A DNA stretch of 64,000 nucleotides from Nannochloropsis oceanica (taxonomy: Eukaryota; Sar; Eustigmatophyceae; Eustigmatales; Monodopsidaceae): NCBI GenBank assembly GCA_004519485.1, contig CP038128.1:1505001-1569000 (forward strand), in the 5' to 3' direction. This document shows positions 16,674 to 28,604 of the stretch, one piece after another. Within the stretch, counting starts at the first letter, position 1. Each line of letters starts with the position of its first letter. The translations under genes were made by a program, and so were the position numbers. Below the pieces are notes generated by a model that made no database searches, had not been told where the DNA came from, and saw only the letters and a program-made list of their open reading frames with translations.

Positions 16674-19600
16674 GGTAACGTGAATCACAAACGCGAAGCA
16701 CTCCAAAGCAACCATCTAGGAAACTTGCTCAGCAGCATTAGCGATGGTCTCTTCTGCAGTAGAGGGACCAGCGAACGATGCGGCCACAGCGGGCGGAAAG
16801 CAAGAAACATCATCTTCCCGTTTTATGAAGAGATCCGTAGTGCTAGGGCTTGTGGCAGGTGTGCTGGTTCTGGGGGCTATCTTTGGCGGCATCTTTGGGG
16901 CGCGGGCTGTCGAGAAGAAGAAGCGCGTACCCATTCCCGTGGAGGCTGTGACATACGCAATGGTGACGGAAGGATTCGCGAAGGGGGCTGTAGTGCCTGT
17001 TCCGAATACCCTCAATAGCGCAGCGGCTAAAGCAACGTCGAAAGCAACGACGACAGCAACAACGACAGCTGACAAGGCCCCCGCAGGAACTGGCCTCGGT
17101 GGTGAGCATTCCATCTTTAGCTACGAATATTGGTTCGGTGAAGGTGGTATCGGAGCTGTCCCGATGTTCGACCCTACGCCTTTGATACTCCCACCCGATG
17201 CTGTCACGGTGCCCACATGGACAACGGCTTTTCCAAATGGTAACTTCGCCAATACCGAAGGTCGCGTGGTGTGCTACGCCAAGACTGGACAAGACGTGAT
17301 CGACATGGTTAGCGGAGACGAGAGCGCTTGTGAAGTAATTATCCTGACGAACGACCGCTTCACGCCTTATGCTATTTCCAAAACGATGAACGTAACCAAA
17401 TCCAAGCTCCTCGTTGGTCGACCCATTTATGCACCCATGCTGAACGCCACAAATCGTGTAGAACGCCTCTTTGACAGTAAGTTGATGTATCGGATTCTCC
17501 TCGGACAAGTACAGATGACACGTCTAATTTTTCCTTCCACTTGATTTCTATTTGTGCAACTAGTTCTTCCTGGTGGACGCCTGGAGACTCGTAACGTGAA
17601 TATGGTGCGTGGCTTCGGTCGCAATTTAGGTCTGAATGGAAACGAAATCAACCTTGTGGTTGGTAGCATTGCCCGTGTGCAAGTGGGTGGGCAATTTACG
17701 GCAACCGCGTAAGTCTCATGTGTGTTTGGGCTTTGCCAGTGAGAGTGAGGCGCGATGGATAATGGAAACCCTGTGGTAAATTACACATCCAAATATAGAT
17801 AAGCGAATTACACATCCAAATTATCCAGTTATTGATCTATTTCACACTCCATGCACATCTCATACAGTTGTATGTTTCGGGAGCGAAATAACACGCTTCC
17901 TAGCTTCATCGATGAGATCCGACGAAAGATCCGAACACCGACAGCCCGCAACCGTCAGTTTGGTCAACTGATTTTGGTTCTAGGTGGAACCATCACCCTC
18001 ACAGCATGTAAGTCTGAATGAAGGATTTATTCTCACCTGATGAAGCACAGGTACAATTTCATCACTGAAATCATCCATCTCACAGGCCGCTCAATTCGAT
18101 TCCGTCCATTCGGAAACGGAATCCTGAATGCGATGGTCATAGGACGTGATATCAATGTAGTGGCTGGCATGTGTACACTTATTGGCCACAACACTGCATC
18201 AGCAAGCTTATGGAGTGTCAACTACTTCATAGTTGGTACTCTAGGCTTAGCCATGGGTGGAACCCTGACATTCGTGGGCGGGAACAATATCGGCGCCAAT
18301 TTGCTACAACTTCAAGCAGGGGTGATGTCCAATTTCGGAACACGTAAGCTCACTAAATACCGATATGTCTTCTCATTCTTGAAGAGAAAATAAAATAGTT
18401 ATGAATTCATCATTTTCCCTTCTTGTTTGAATTCGAATTCACAGTCGCTGGATCACTGGTTACCGTCGGGTATGGATATACATCAGTCAAGGGAATGCTA
18501 CTCAGATTTGTTGCGGGGCAATTCGGGACTGGTAAGATTAAAACTAAAATCACAATTACTTTTGCAGCATGCGTGTATTTTATGTGTATGAATACGAAAC
18601 ATACACACGCCAATTTTTACCCAAATCTTATTTCACCCCTCCTCACATACACACATAATCACATTCTCATAGTGGCGGGTGTCTCCATCATGATCGGGTT
18701 TATCAGAGGCAGTGCCGATGGCTGTAAATGCCAAGGTGGTGCCGGAGCAACTCATGCTACATTTACGGGGGTCAATAATAGGCACGCTGGAGCTGAGACA
18801 GGCTATTCTATCAATGGGGCTTTCTTTGGGGCCGGTGGAACTAATTATGTAGCATCCGGCACGAACTTCGTCCAAGCTGTCCCCAGGATTGGAACATATC
18901 TCACGGCTTCTTCAAATGGTGTTGGGCTGGCCAGTTTTATAGGTGCAGGAACTTCTACCAACTCTTACACCGCTCAATTAAGTGCACAGATGATGCGGTT
19001 CAATGCTGGCGTTGCAACTGATCTCTTTCAAGGCGCTGGATGGTAAGCAACTATCACAATTTCTTTGCTTATCATATCCTTTCCTTTGGGCTTGTTTTAA
19101 TTCCCATGACACTTCATTGACCATTAAACTCATGTCATCTCTATAAAATGAACCCACCAACAGGCACACTAATATCAACGCCACCCGGTTCAGCATACAG
19201 CTCGTCAACGCTTTTGTTGGAGCCGGCAACCAGCTCTTTGTAGGCTTTGGAGGAGCAGCTTTCATCCGTACTTATTCTCTATCAGTGCGAGCTCTACAAT
19301 GGAATCCTAGCACACCCTATACTTATACAGTGGCTGGCGTGGGTACTAGATCCTCCGGAACTCGAAGCCAGAACCTTATTTTATTTAAGGGCGGTACCAC
19401 TCGTTATATCTTCAACAAAACAAGTCGTACAGTCACAAAGATCAGCTCACCTCAAGTACAAAAGACACCATCCCCGACTTCTATGAGGCGGAGGGGACTG
19501 GTTCGGAAGCGTGCTGTCGAAGCTGAGGATATTGCCCATGTACCCACCACCATGGGTAAGTACCCCCTCCCATTGTAGAAATCCTGTCATCTTTTGATAA

Positions 19601-21245
19601 GTAATCACGGCAGCTATGTCCAATGTAACCGATACATTCATCACGTACATCTAGGCTCCTGGCTTACAAGTATCGTTGATGCCGCGGGTGGCTTTGATCC
19701 TAGCATTGAGAACAAGCTGGTTGTACTTCAAAGCACCATCATCAACAGGCAATGGAAAACCCCTCCTCATCCTAGCAAATTCAGGGGTCGAAAGATGATG
19801 GAGCATTTAGGTGGATATCCCAGAATCCTGTTTGACGGATTGATTGACTTGAACGGCGGTGAATCTATTGAGACTCCTGGTTTGGTCTCTTCCAACAACT
19901 CTGCCTGCTTCCTTTGCAATGTCGGTCCTGGTAATACGGCTGATCACGTGGGTGGCCCCGACCAATGCGAGATTCAGGATGTCTGCGGATCTTCTCGCAA
20001 TCCTGCCGAAATCTATGAGAGAGCTCAAAATGCGACGACGACAAACATTCTTCCTCCTCATGTGGATAGAAGTATGGGGAAGGTAGACAAGGATGGGAAC
20101 CCTATCATGGCAAATACATGGATTTTGTGGCACGAGTTAGTCGTCTATTGCCATTCCTCTGACCCTGAAACGGACGACAGCAGCATCAACAGCAATTGTC
20201 TGAGCGCAGACTACATCAAGGAAGTGATCAAGGGTTATATCCTCATGGACAGTAACAAGAATGAGTATCAGATTACGGTGAGCGACGGCAACGTGCATGC
20301 TGCAGCTGATGCGTTCGCGATGAATGATACGACGCTGGATGACCTCAAGATGGGCGTTTCTCCGGAGTGGAACCAGGACTGCCAAGGCTGGACTAAGTAC
20401 GACATTCGCCTCTTGGCAAGCGATCCAGAGGTAGAACAGCATATCTTGGATCTCATGGACGGCTTCGTGGAGGATCCTTCTGATCTGCAAGCTACCATCC
20501 TTGAAAACGCCGACCCTTCTGCGGATCTGCAACCCTGTGGCATCACTATTAAGGAATTGGGCGAACAGAGGATTCCTTCGCTGGCGAAAATGCCGGCTTT
20601 CAAGCCGTCAACGAAGTTTACACTCGGGCCTGCAATGTGGATCTCAGATGGGGTATCGATTGAGCCTGTGAAATTCCTTACTCCCGGTGAAACATACACG
20701 GTGTATGTGCAGAATTTCCCCAAAGGCACCAAGATCGACCTGACACTTATGGAAGGTGTGGCGCTGACCGGCCCTACTGTGGCAAGCATTGACTCGTTTG
20801 ACGAAGACGGCATTTCAGAGGTCCGCTGGACAGTGCCGAGGGATATCATGGACGGTAAGGAAAATATTTACTTGCATATATGATTTTGGGGGGTCTTAGG
20901 GTAGGAACAAATGGGGAGGCGCTTATGGTAAGGGATATGTGAAGAAGGGAGGAAGAGGATGTGTCCATTGTGGAACGTTTATTTTATCTGCTCCATCCAG
21001 GAAAATGGTCACTAAATCACATACATCCCCCGGCTCAAATCATCAATACATATACATCTACAGGACGCAAACGGTACTTGAAAGCGGCAATCAGCAATAT
21101 TCCGGCCTTATTCACTTTCTCCCAAGTGTTTTACGTCGATAGCGATAATCGCATGTAGGAGAACTGATAAGACAGACTGGTGCACCTGAAGCATTGGACT
21201 TGGTGATCCGACGTTTTATAGGTAGAAAGGCAGGTTATGTGAGCC
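16671..21245 (+). repeat. Duplicated unit, copy B
   Basis: Second direct copy of the unit at 6072-10668. The 5' part (to mid intron 2, about 17804) is near-identical. The middle (about 17805-19368) is diverged in both exons and introns. From about 19369 to 21245 I found no difference from copy A. Confidence 0.95.
16744..21158 (+). CDS. Membrane-anchored pectin-lyase-like beta-helix protein, copy B (1139 aa)
   Basis: Paralogue of 6145-10581 with nine exons: 16744-17476, 17564-17708, 17868-18007, 18086-18343, 18445-18531, 18673-19042, 19164-19555, 19655-20854 and 21064-21158. Every exon has the same length as its partner in copy A, and all junctions are in phase. Topology is the same: N-tail, membrane anchor, Ala/Thr linker, beta-helix turns, unknown Cys-containing domain, KRE9-like end. 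By eye I count about 9 substitutions in the first 292 residues, 5 in exon 3 and roughly 70 in the next 300 (exons 4 to mid-7). I count none in the last 500 or so. Solenoid glycines and turn motifs are kept (MGGTLTF, LAGSLVT, VAGVSIM). Introns 2-6 differ in length between copies while introns 7 and 8 match. Both copies look intact. Function unknown. Confidence 0.85.
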
Positions 21246-22265
21246 TTGAGCAGTACACTTTCGCGAATACTTATATATCTGTAGGCATATATATACATAT
21301 ATGTTACATTAAGTGATGGAAATCATTAACTTATCTCCATTCTGATCGAAGAACGGGGATAGCCTTTGTTGGAATTTACTCCGACATTAATTTTGTCGGT
21401 GGAATCGTTAGGGCTACGAGGTCGCATGTATGCCGTCGCACCACCAATGTGGCACAACCATCGGGGATAAAACATATAATAACCCACAGGGTGCCTATTT
21501 GTATTCCACATTTAAGACTATCGAGCATACAGCCGCATCTTGAAAGGAAGTAGGGATTGACCTACACAATGGAGCTTGACGTGCGTAGGTCCAGGGCACA
21601 ATCGGTCAAACAATACATTTTTTTATGTAGACGCACAGAGTCGCTGGCTCTGTCGAATTCATAGAAAAGAATCAACTCAACTTAACTCAAAGCAACACTT
21701 ACTGAAGTCCGCTACATTCGATCACTCCCCACCATATGTATATACCGCACGGACTATACATGAAATTTTTATTTATATTTTGGTCTTTTCTAGGGGGATT
21801 TAGTATTCGCCATAATGTGGTTCGACCATCGACATGGTGGCATATACTTCTATCACATTATGAGCATCAAATAAGCTCGCGATTAAAGCCCCAAAAAATG
21901 AAAAAAAACTAAAAAAATGAAAAACTTTCGTCTCCGGGGTACAAGCCGGCATCGGGCCTGTATGGTTGCCTTCTGCGCGCGGATTCAAGTATAAATGCAA
22001 TGACTTGACGGTGATAACATTGTTACGTGTTATTCTCACACAGTGTGTGTTATGGATATTTATAACTAACCAAAATAAGATTTTATCCTCAGAGTGCCTA
22101 TCTTATCTACCATCAAGTAGCACTCCACCAGAATTGGTTGTTTCTTTCTTCATTCTATGCACACCCATGCCTTCATCTGCACTCATATATATATGAAGAA
22201 TGCTCTTGAAAGAGATAAGACCTCCGATGCTATGGACGACTAGGAGCAAGTGAAGGAACGGGGCA
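21246..22265. other. Intergenic, AT-rich, with one foldback-related fragment
   Basis: No gene recognised. At about 21828-21925 a stretch (GGCATATACTTCTATCACA, then GAGCATCAAATAAGCTCGCG, then ATTAAAGCCCCAAAAAATG) resembles one arm of the inverted repeat at 22.3-22.5 kb plus its A-rich flank. Confidence 0.5.
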
Positions 22266-22276
22266 GGAGAGCCGGC

Positions 22277-22520
22277 ATCACGTTTTGCCACCGGCATGAT
22301 GGCATCTACTTCTATCTTAATATGAGCACCAAAATAAGCTCCCCCCCGCATGACAGGGTAGCTGCCGGCTCTGAACAAGCCCCTCCTTTGGCTGCCGATC
22401 ATCCCGCGCCAACTAGTAGGACTGATGCCGGCATCTACCCCGTCAAGCGGGGCGGGCTTATTTTGTTGCTCACATTAAGATAGGAGTAGATGTCATCATG
22501 CCGGTGGCAAAGCACGTGAT
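22277..22520. repeat. Imperfect inverted repeat (foldback), arms about 73 bp
   Basis: The left arm (22277-22350, ATCACGTTTTGCCACCGGCA onward) is complementary, with several mismatches, to the right arm (22448-22520, ending GGTGGCAAAGCACGTGAT). The loop is about 97 bp. A third, partial copy in left-arm orientation lies at 21828-21878. The A-rich flank right of the right arm (about 22525) matches the flank of the third copy. It may be a MITE-like or foldback element; no coding capacity is seen. Confidence 0.7.
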
Positions 22521-25500
22521 AGTGATTAAAACCCCCAAAAAATAAAAAGAGCAAAAAACTTACATAGCCTCCCGCATAGTCCGTCCGGTTTATGTTATAT
22601 GTGATGAATTTTTTACGCGCTTCGCACTTTTTGTTGGTTTAGGGATCTAAGAGGGCTGTATGATGGGAGTGAAATATATGATGGGGTTCAAACTCAATTC
22701 TAGGAGCAAAGGATGCTATGCCCACAGATCGGGAGGCCGGGCTTTGACGTCCCACAGTAAATTACGATGTCGCTTTTCCATTGATACCATCCTCTCGATT
22801 CTCAATCCACCATTCACTTTGAGTGTTTGTGGGAATCCCGCTCGTGTATGTACACGAGCGTGATATTCACGGATGCTGCCTGGGGCGCATCGCTTGTAGG
22901 CGGAAATATAGTTTCCAGAACATCTTAGTGTTGGTCTCGCCACCTTATCTACGGGGAGTTAATGTACTGTAGTAACCAGGGATGGGACTTCAACTCAGTA
23001 CGCTATAAAACCTGGGGAAAAGCCCGGGTAAAAACCCACCCGGGTCTGATTCCCTACTAGGTATGCTAAGAGGGGTTGAAGCGCTGACCATGTTAACTAT
23101 ACTCAAAGCCTTGCGTTTGAGATTTCGCACAGAGTGTAGATGGGGTGACTTGGGTAACCGTCAAAACCGGGGAGGAATATGCTACCCGGTTAAACCCTGT
23201 CACCGTTCCGGTACCCATACCTGCTGCTAACGGCTCTCATATCCGGCCGTTTCATCGTGAAGGAATCTCCATGACACCAAATTTGTTGGAAAACCAATTC
23301 AGTGAAGATGCATCAGAGATATATACATGCACACCTTACCATTGCGAAGCTGAGGGTGATGGGCAAGCATCGACAGCGCATGTGTAAGGCTCATCCTCGG
23401 CGTTGATGACCTCGTTGTAGCTCGCGCAGTGCTGATCTCTCACAGGCGAACTTTGTGCGCAAGATTCAGGAACCTCACAGCATCCTCTCCAGGTGCTCTG
23501 GGATAGGTTAGGGATACGGTTGCAAGTAGGGGAACATTGCCCCTTCCGCCCCCTCACAAAGTGATCTCTTTTCGCTCCACTTCCCTGCTGACTTGTAAAC
23601 CACGAACCCATGGGCAACACAGGAACACTACGACAGTTTTTCTGATCTGCCTTGTACGTTGATTTGATGAATATCTGGGCTCAATGGCACGAGGATGACA
23701 GGAGACTTGCAAGATTATAAACGACTCGCACAGGTAGCGGTAAGAAGGGTGTGTCGTGAAGGAATGGCCCCTTTAATCGCTGCTTTTGATTCTCCATGGG
23801 CCGCCCATGTGTCGTGTTGAGTGCATCAAAGGACAAGGAGAAAGGTGAGCCGGGCGAGGAAGTGTATGACCCGCACTGGAAGATAGGGAATTGGATACGG
23901 CCTGCCTAAGTGCTTAATGCGGAGGATGCACGCACGCGACTGGTAAGAGAGCGGGAGGGAGGAACGAGGGAATGCAGGTAGAAGGAGGAGAAGAAAGGAT
24001 TGGATTCATTCGATTCCTTTATCCTCGATCCTCTTTATGTCTTCTTGGTGACGTTGGCTTCTTATGAAGGTGCCTTGCCTGCGTAAAAACGTGAAGGCCG
24101 GCAGTTGCGAATGGCACCGCTCCTTTGTCACTCCTTCTTGATCACTTATCGCTGCCCCCCCTCGCCCTCCCCCACATCCCTTCCACCCCTCTCTGTTCCA
24201 GAGAGCACCTGCAGCGATATAATCATTTATCAAGAGCAGCTACCATGCCTCTTTTCACATGAGACGAGGCATCCGGCACAGCAGCTGCCTCGAGCCTAGG
24301 GGAACCTTGCAGAATTATCGTCTGGCACCTCATTCCCAGGCTACGCGGCTGGAAGCAGCGGCATTGGGGTGCTATAGAAGTCTCATGCCTTCTTTTGAGC
24401 GCTTGGGCGGATCAGTTTGGCAAGCGGGGCAAGGGATGTGTCGGCCACAAAGAGCGTCTATGGGATGAGCGAAAATAAAAGTGACGGATGGAGAAGTCTA
24501 TGGAGTGTGACAAAGCACATGAAGAAGGGAGGGAAGGGGAGGAAGGGAGGGCAAGAGTCCCTCAGGCACTTGTGACCAGTTTATTGTTGCTAAGTCCGAC
24601 ATCGTATTTACTTTCAACGTTATGAGTTGTTCGCTTTCCTTCCCTGTATACATCTCCTATGGACTTGAGCACTTTCATCCCACCCTCCACCTGAAGCCAC
24701 TGTGATGATTTCGCAAGGCCTCCTTATCTAGAATGGACAGAAAGGAGATGGACTTGACTCCACATCGAACACCCTTCAAGACTTAGTACAAGATGTCCAT
24801 TTCTAGTGAGGTTTTTGAGTCCTGCCGAATGGTCCGCTAGCAGTATTGTAGGACCATTGGAAGACTGGTAAAGGAAGTGTTAGCGGCTGGTGGTAAAGTG
24901 GGAGATGGTGTTGCTGCAGCAGCCATGGTGACTGCTGTAAAGGCACACAGTCACTCCCAATTCTCCTGCACTTTCTTCTCCTGCGCCGCCGATGCTGATC
25001 CTGCAACCGCCGTCGGCCGCATGCGTGCGCTCGTTGCGTGCGTGTGTGGGTGCTACGTATAGTGCGTGCAGTACAACATGCGTGTATGGGCACATACAGC
25101 ATGGCCTGGCTGATTGGGTATGGAGGAGGGTGCATAGTGGTGGGAGTTGGGGGGTACTCTGCCGATTCGCGTCCTCTATCGGGAACATGCATAGGCAGAA
25201 AGGTGAAGGGGGAATGGGGGGCAACATTCATTGAATGCAGTTGTGAACTGGTCTGGACAAATAGCTTCTACAGCAGCGTGCCATTAACAAGGTGTGCCAT
25301 GAACGAGTCGGGGACTAGTAGGAAATGAGGAGGAAGTTTTAGGTGTGGAGATCCTCGAGATGGGGGAGCGAGGTGGTTTTAGACAGGGGAGACTGCGGAT
25401 GCAGAGAAAGCTACCTTTGAAACACGCACTGCTACAATGTGAAGGGCAGTGGCCCCAAAAAATGTAAGGAAGAGGCCTTTCTCTAAGTGAGTACATTTTT

Positions 25501-25664
25501 TGGAGTGCCCATTGAAAGCCGTTAATCAAGAAGACATTTCGAACTATTTTTTCATTTCTTGCATCTTTGCCGTTCTCTTTCACTGCTCTTCGTCCCTCCA
25601 CAATTTCTTCCCACTCTGTCCTCCATGATCCTCCCTAGCGGCTCCTGTCAATTCTTCTTTATAA
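22521..25664. other. Intergenic, no gene recognised
   Basis: About 3.1 kb. Composition moves from AT-rich back to the GC-richer background around 24 kb. A CCCGGGT-rich patch lies near 23005-23045. Open frames are short and lack domain or splice support. GGGA/TCCC tracts reappear after about 24.1 kb. Confidence 0.5.
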
Positions 25665-27831
25665 TCACCGCAAGTCAGTTTGGGCCGGTGCAGGCGGGGG
25701 TGGGGGAGGTTTTCTGTTGTTGCCTTCCCCTCCACTACTTCCGCTAGCAGGAGAGGCGGCATCCCCCCCCCCTCCCCCCTGGCTGCTGCTCATGGCCGTG
25801 CTACTTGTCGTAGGCGTGCTGGAGTCGATGAACGGGGATGCAGCTGCGGAGTACAACGGCGAGGGGGAAGGCGGGACGGAGGAGCGGCTGCCCGTGCTGG
25901 GGTTGGGCCTGGATGAGTCCGGAGGGGATAGGGGAAGACGAAGTAATCAAAATCGAGAGGCGGGAACAAAGGACACCTCCCTAGGGGGACAATAGAAGAG
26001 AAACAAACAAACGCCAGGACCCATGACTACACATTCGTGGACTCCCCGTCTCTTCCTCTTCTCCTCCCTCCCCCTCTTCCTCCCCCCCCCCCCCCCCCCT
26101 ACCGCTCAATCGGCAGACCTAGCTTGCTATAACGACGCTCGATAAAGGCGGCCACCTCGGGCCGATTGCTCTGTCTGGCCCACTCCAAGGGTGTTAGACC
26201 CCACACGTTGGGCAGCTGGATCTGCTGAGGCTTCATCTAGGGGCAAGGGAAAGGGAGGAAGGCGGGAAGGGGGATATGGGCGAGGTGAGTGAGTGAAGTG
26301 CATAGGCCTTGGCGTGATGGGCCGTTGATTACGATTCAGCGAATGGGGAGGAAGAGATTGAGACGAGAAGGGAGATAGAGAGGAGCGCTGCACCCTCACA
26401 GCTCTGCGGCGTCGTCCCGTATCTCTCGCTCTGTCCTGTTGAAGAAGAAGGCAGAAAAGCCTCCCATATGTTCCCAATATCCCCTCCCTCCCTCCATCCC
26501 TCCCTCCCTTCCTCCCTCCCCCCCTCCCCACCTCCTCAAAGATCTCGCGGGCGGAATCTATCTTGCCGAACCATGCCGCCATCATGAAGGGCGTGTGCTG
26601 CAGGTTGTCCTGCGCATCTGGGTCCGCCCCGGCCTTGAGCAGCTCCCTCACGCAGGTCGTCTGGCCCCTGGGAAGAAAGGGGGAGGGAGGGAGGGAGAAA
26701 GGGAAGCAGGAGGGAAGAGGAACCGTAAGACTGATGGCTATTTAACGAAGACATCGCCACGCCTATTCATTTTCCTCGAGGTATCACCAATTCTAGCCCC
26801 CAGAGCAGAGAGAGAACCTTCCCTCCATCCCTCCGTCCCTCCCTCCCTCCTGCCTCCGTACCAGTAGGCAGCCCTGTGGAGGGGCGTGAGGCCATTGTCG
26901 TCCTTGGCCATCACGTCTGCATGGTGCTGCAGCAGCTCCTGTGAGAAAGGAAAGTATAAAAGGAAGAAGAAGATTAGGAGGAGGAGGAAGAGGAGGAAGG
27001 GGAGATTAGAAGCAGGGAGGAGGCGGAGTCAATCAATCGCTAATGAAGAACGAAGCAAGGAGGCCAAAGCGTCAGCACTGGAGCACGACAGAAAGTTGAG
27101 AGAAAAAGAGCACGCAAAGCGACGTACCGTCACCACCTTGGCGTGGCCCTTGCCGGCTGCCCAGTGGAGAGGCGTATACCGCGCTTTGTCAGCGGCGGAG
27201 GCGTTGGCTCCCGATTGGAGGAGGAGCTGGACCACATCCAGCTGGCCCTGTAGGTACAGGCAAGGGAGGGTCAGAGAGTAGCTAAGCGTTAAAGGAAGGG
27301 AACGGTGAAGAGAAAAGGATGCCGGCGCGTACATTAGTGTACGGCCAGGAATTTCTGCCATTTGCGCCCGATTCTATACATTTCACTCCCACCCTCTCTC
27401 CGCCCCTCTTTTTCTTCCCTTCCCCCCTCCACATCAACATCCACAATTCGCACCTCTGCAGCCGCTAAGTGCAAAGGCGTCTCCTCGTCTATTCGTCCTT
27501 TCGCATGGACTAGTTCCTGTGCGAGAGTGGGGGATGGAACGTAGGGAAGATGACAAAGTGAGTATATGCATAAAGCAAAACAAACATGAAGACTAGTGAA
27601 TGTAGAGCGCGGCAGGCAACTACCCTTCTAATTCATATTCCTCAGCAATACGCCAATCACACTGCTGGTCGCATGGCAGCTAGCAATTCCCCTGCCCGTC
27701 CGCCCCCATGCTTGATCATCACATACCTTGTGCTGACTGAGCAGCAGGCGCAAGCGTCCCAGCTCCGCCTCGTTCTTGTCACTACTCCCCCGGCCCTGGA
27801 TGAGCTGAAAGACTTCATCGATAAGGCCCAT
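25665..27831 (-). CDS. Small ankyrin-repeat protein (212 or 292 aa)
   Basis: Minus-strand exons: 27831-27727, 27516-27454, 27247-27128, 26938-26862, 26667-26532 and 26236 onward, all GT-AG and in phase. The start is MGLIDEVFQLIQGRG. About five canonical ankyrin repeats follow: DEETPLHLAAAEGQLDVVQL, ARYTPLHWAAGKGHAKVVTE, NGLTPLHRAAYWGQTTCVRE, LQHTPFMMAAWFGKIDSARE and WGLTPLEWARQSNRPEVAAF. Several repeat boundaries coincide with exon junctions. Reading through, the gene stops at TAG 26101-26099 (212 aa, ending LGLPIER). Using CG|GTAGGG at 26102 as a donor, the donor type common here, a further exon 25908-25665 joins in phase. That form adds a Ser/Gly/Pro-rich tail ending PPPPPPAPAQTDLR (292 aa). 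Probably an adaptor; the size resembles gankyrin-type proteins, but I do not claim orthology. Confidence 0.82.
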
Positions 27832-28604
27832 AGCTGGAGCGCGTTGGCGCCCGCTGGTAGCTGTCTGGGAGGGTGATTTCGTTGAGCAGTAAGAGAGGGT
27901 TGCTTCGCTTGTCTCTCTTTCCGCTTTTGGTGCTTTATCTTGTACGAGCCGGGAAGATGCACTGCTGCCCAATCTACCTACCAAAAAATAATAAATGGTA
28001 AATGGACAATGTTCATGTGCTCTTGCTTTTTGTTTGTAGAGGAGTCTTGCCACAACATACTACTGGCGAGGTTGCCACTTGACAACGGTGCGGGCGGCTG
28101 GCTCCGGGTAGGCTATGGAAGGGAAGTCGGCAAATATGAGAAACAGAGAAAGAGGAAAGCCAAGAAAGGCGAGAGGAAGAAACGCAATTATGCTGCTATA
28201 ACTCAATTATCCTTAATCTTTTTGCGGACCTGCTCTCTGTGCTTCACCCTTGTCTATTACCATCAACTCATGCTCCTCCCTCCTTCGCTGCTGCTCCTCT
28301 TCTTCCTCCTCCTCTGCCCCCTCCCTCGGGAACCCATCCTCACCTCAATGCAATTTTTCTACACAACCATCTGAAAGCCTTCCAGGCTTCTTGCTCTTCT
28401 ACCCTTACTCCTCCCATTCCTTCCCTTCTTGATATACTACCTAGGCTAGATTACGTTCCCGCTCCCAAAGCACCCAAAACCACCTCACCCCCACCCGCCA
28501 CTTCCCACCTGTCCACGAAAGCCACAGTTTTTAACATGTATACATAAATGTCGTTATGGCGCGTGCAGGTGTGGGAGTATGCGTCTACGTCTATAGCTGG
28601 CTGC
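27832..28604. other. Intergenic between two minus-strand genes
   Basis: Contains the presumed 5' flank of the ankyrin gene and the 3' flank of the URC1-like gene. A C/T-rich patch lies at about 28270-28340. No gene recognised. Confidence 0.5.

Noticed and set aside
24803-25328. Overlapping open frames of 60-142 residues near 25 kb
   Set aside because: Several frames are open on both strands, with no domain, conserved motif or matching splice structure.
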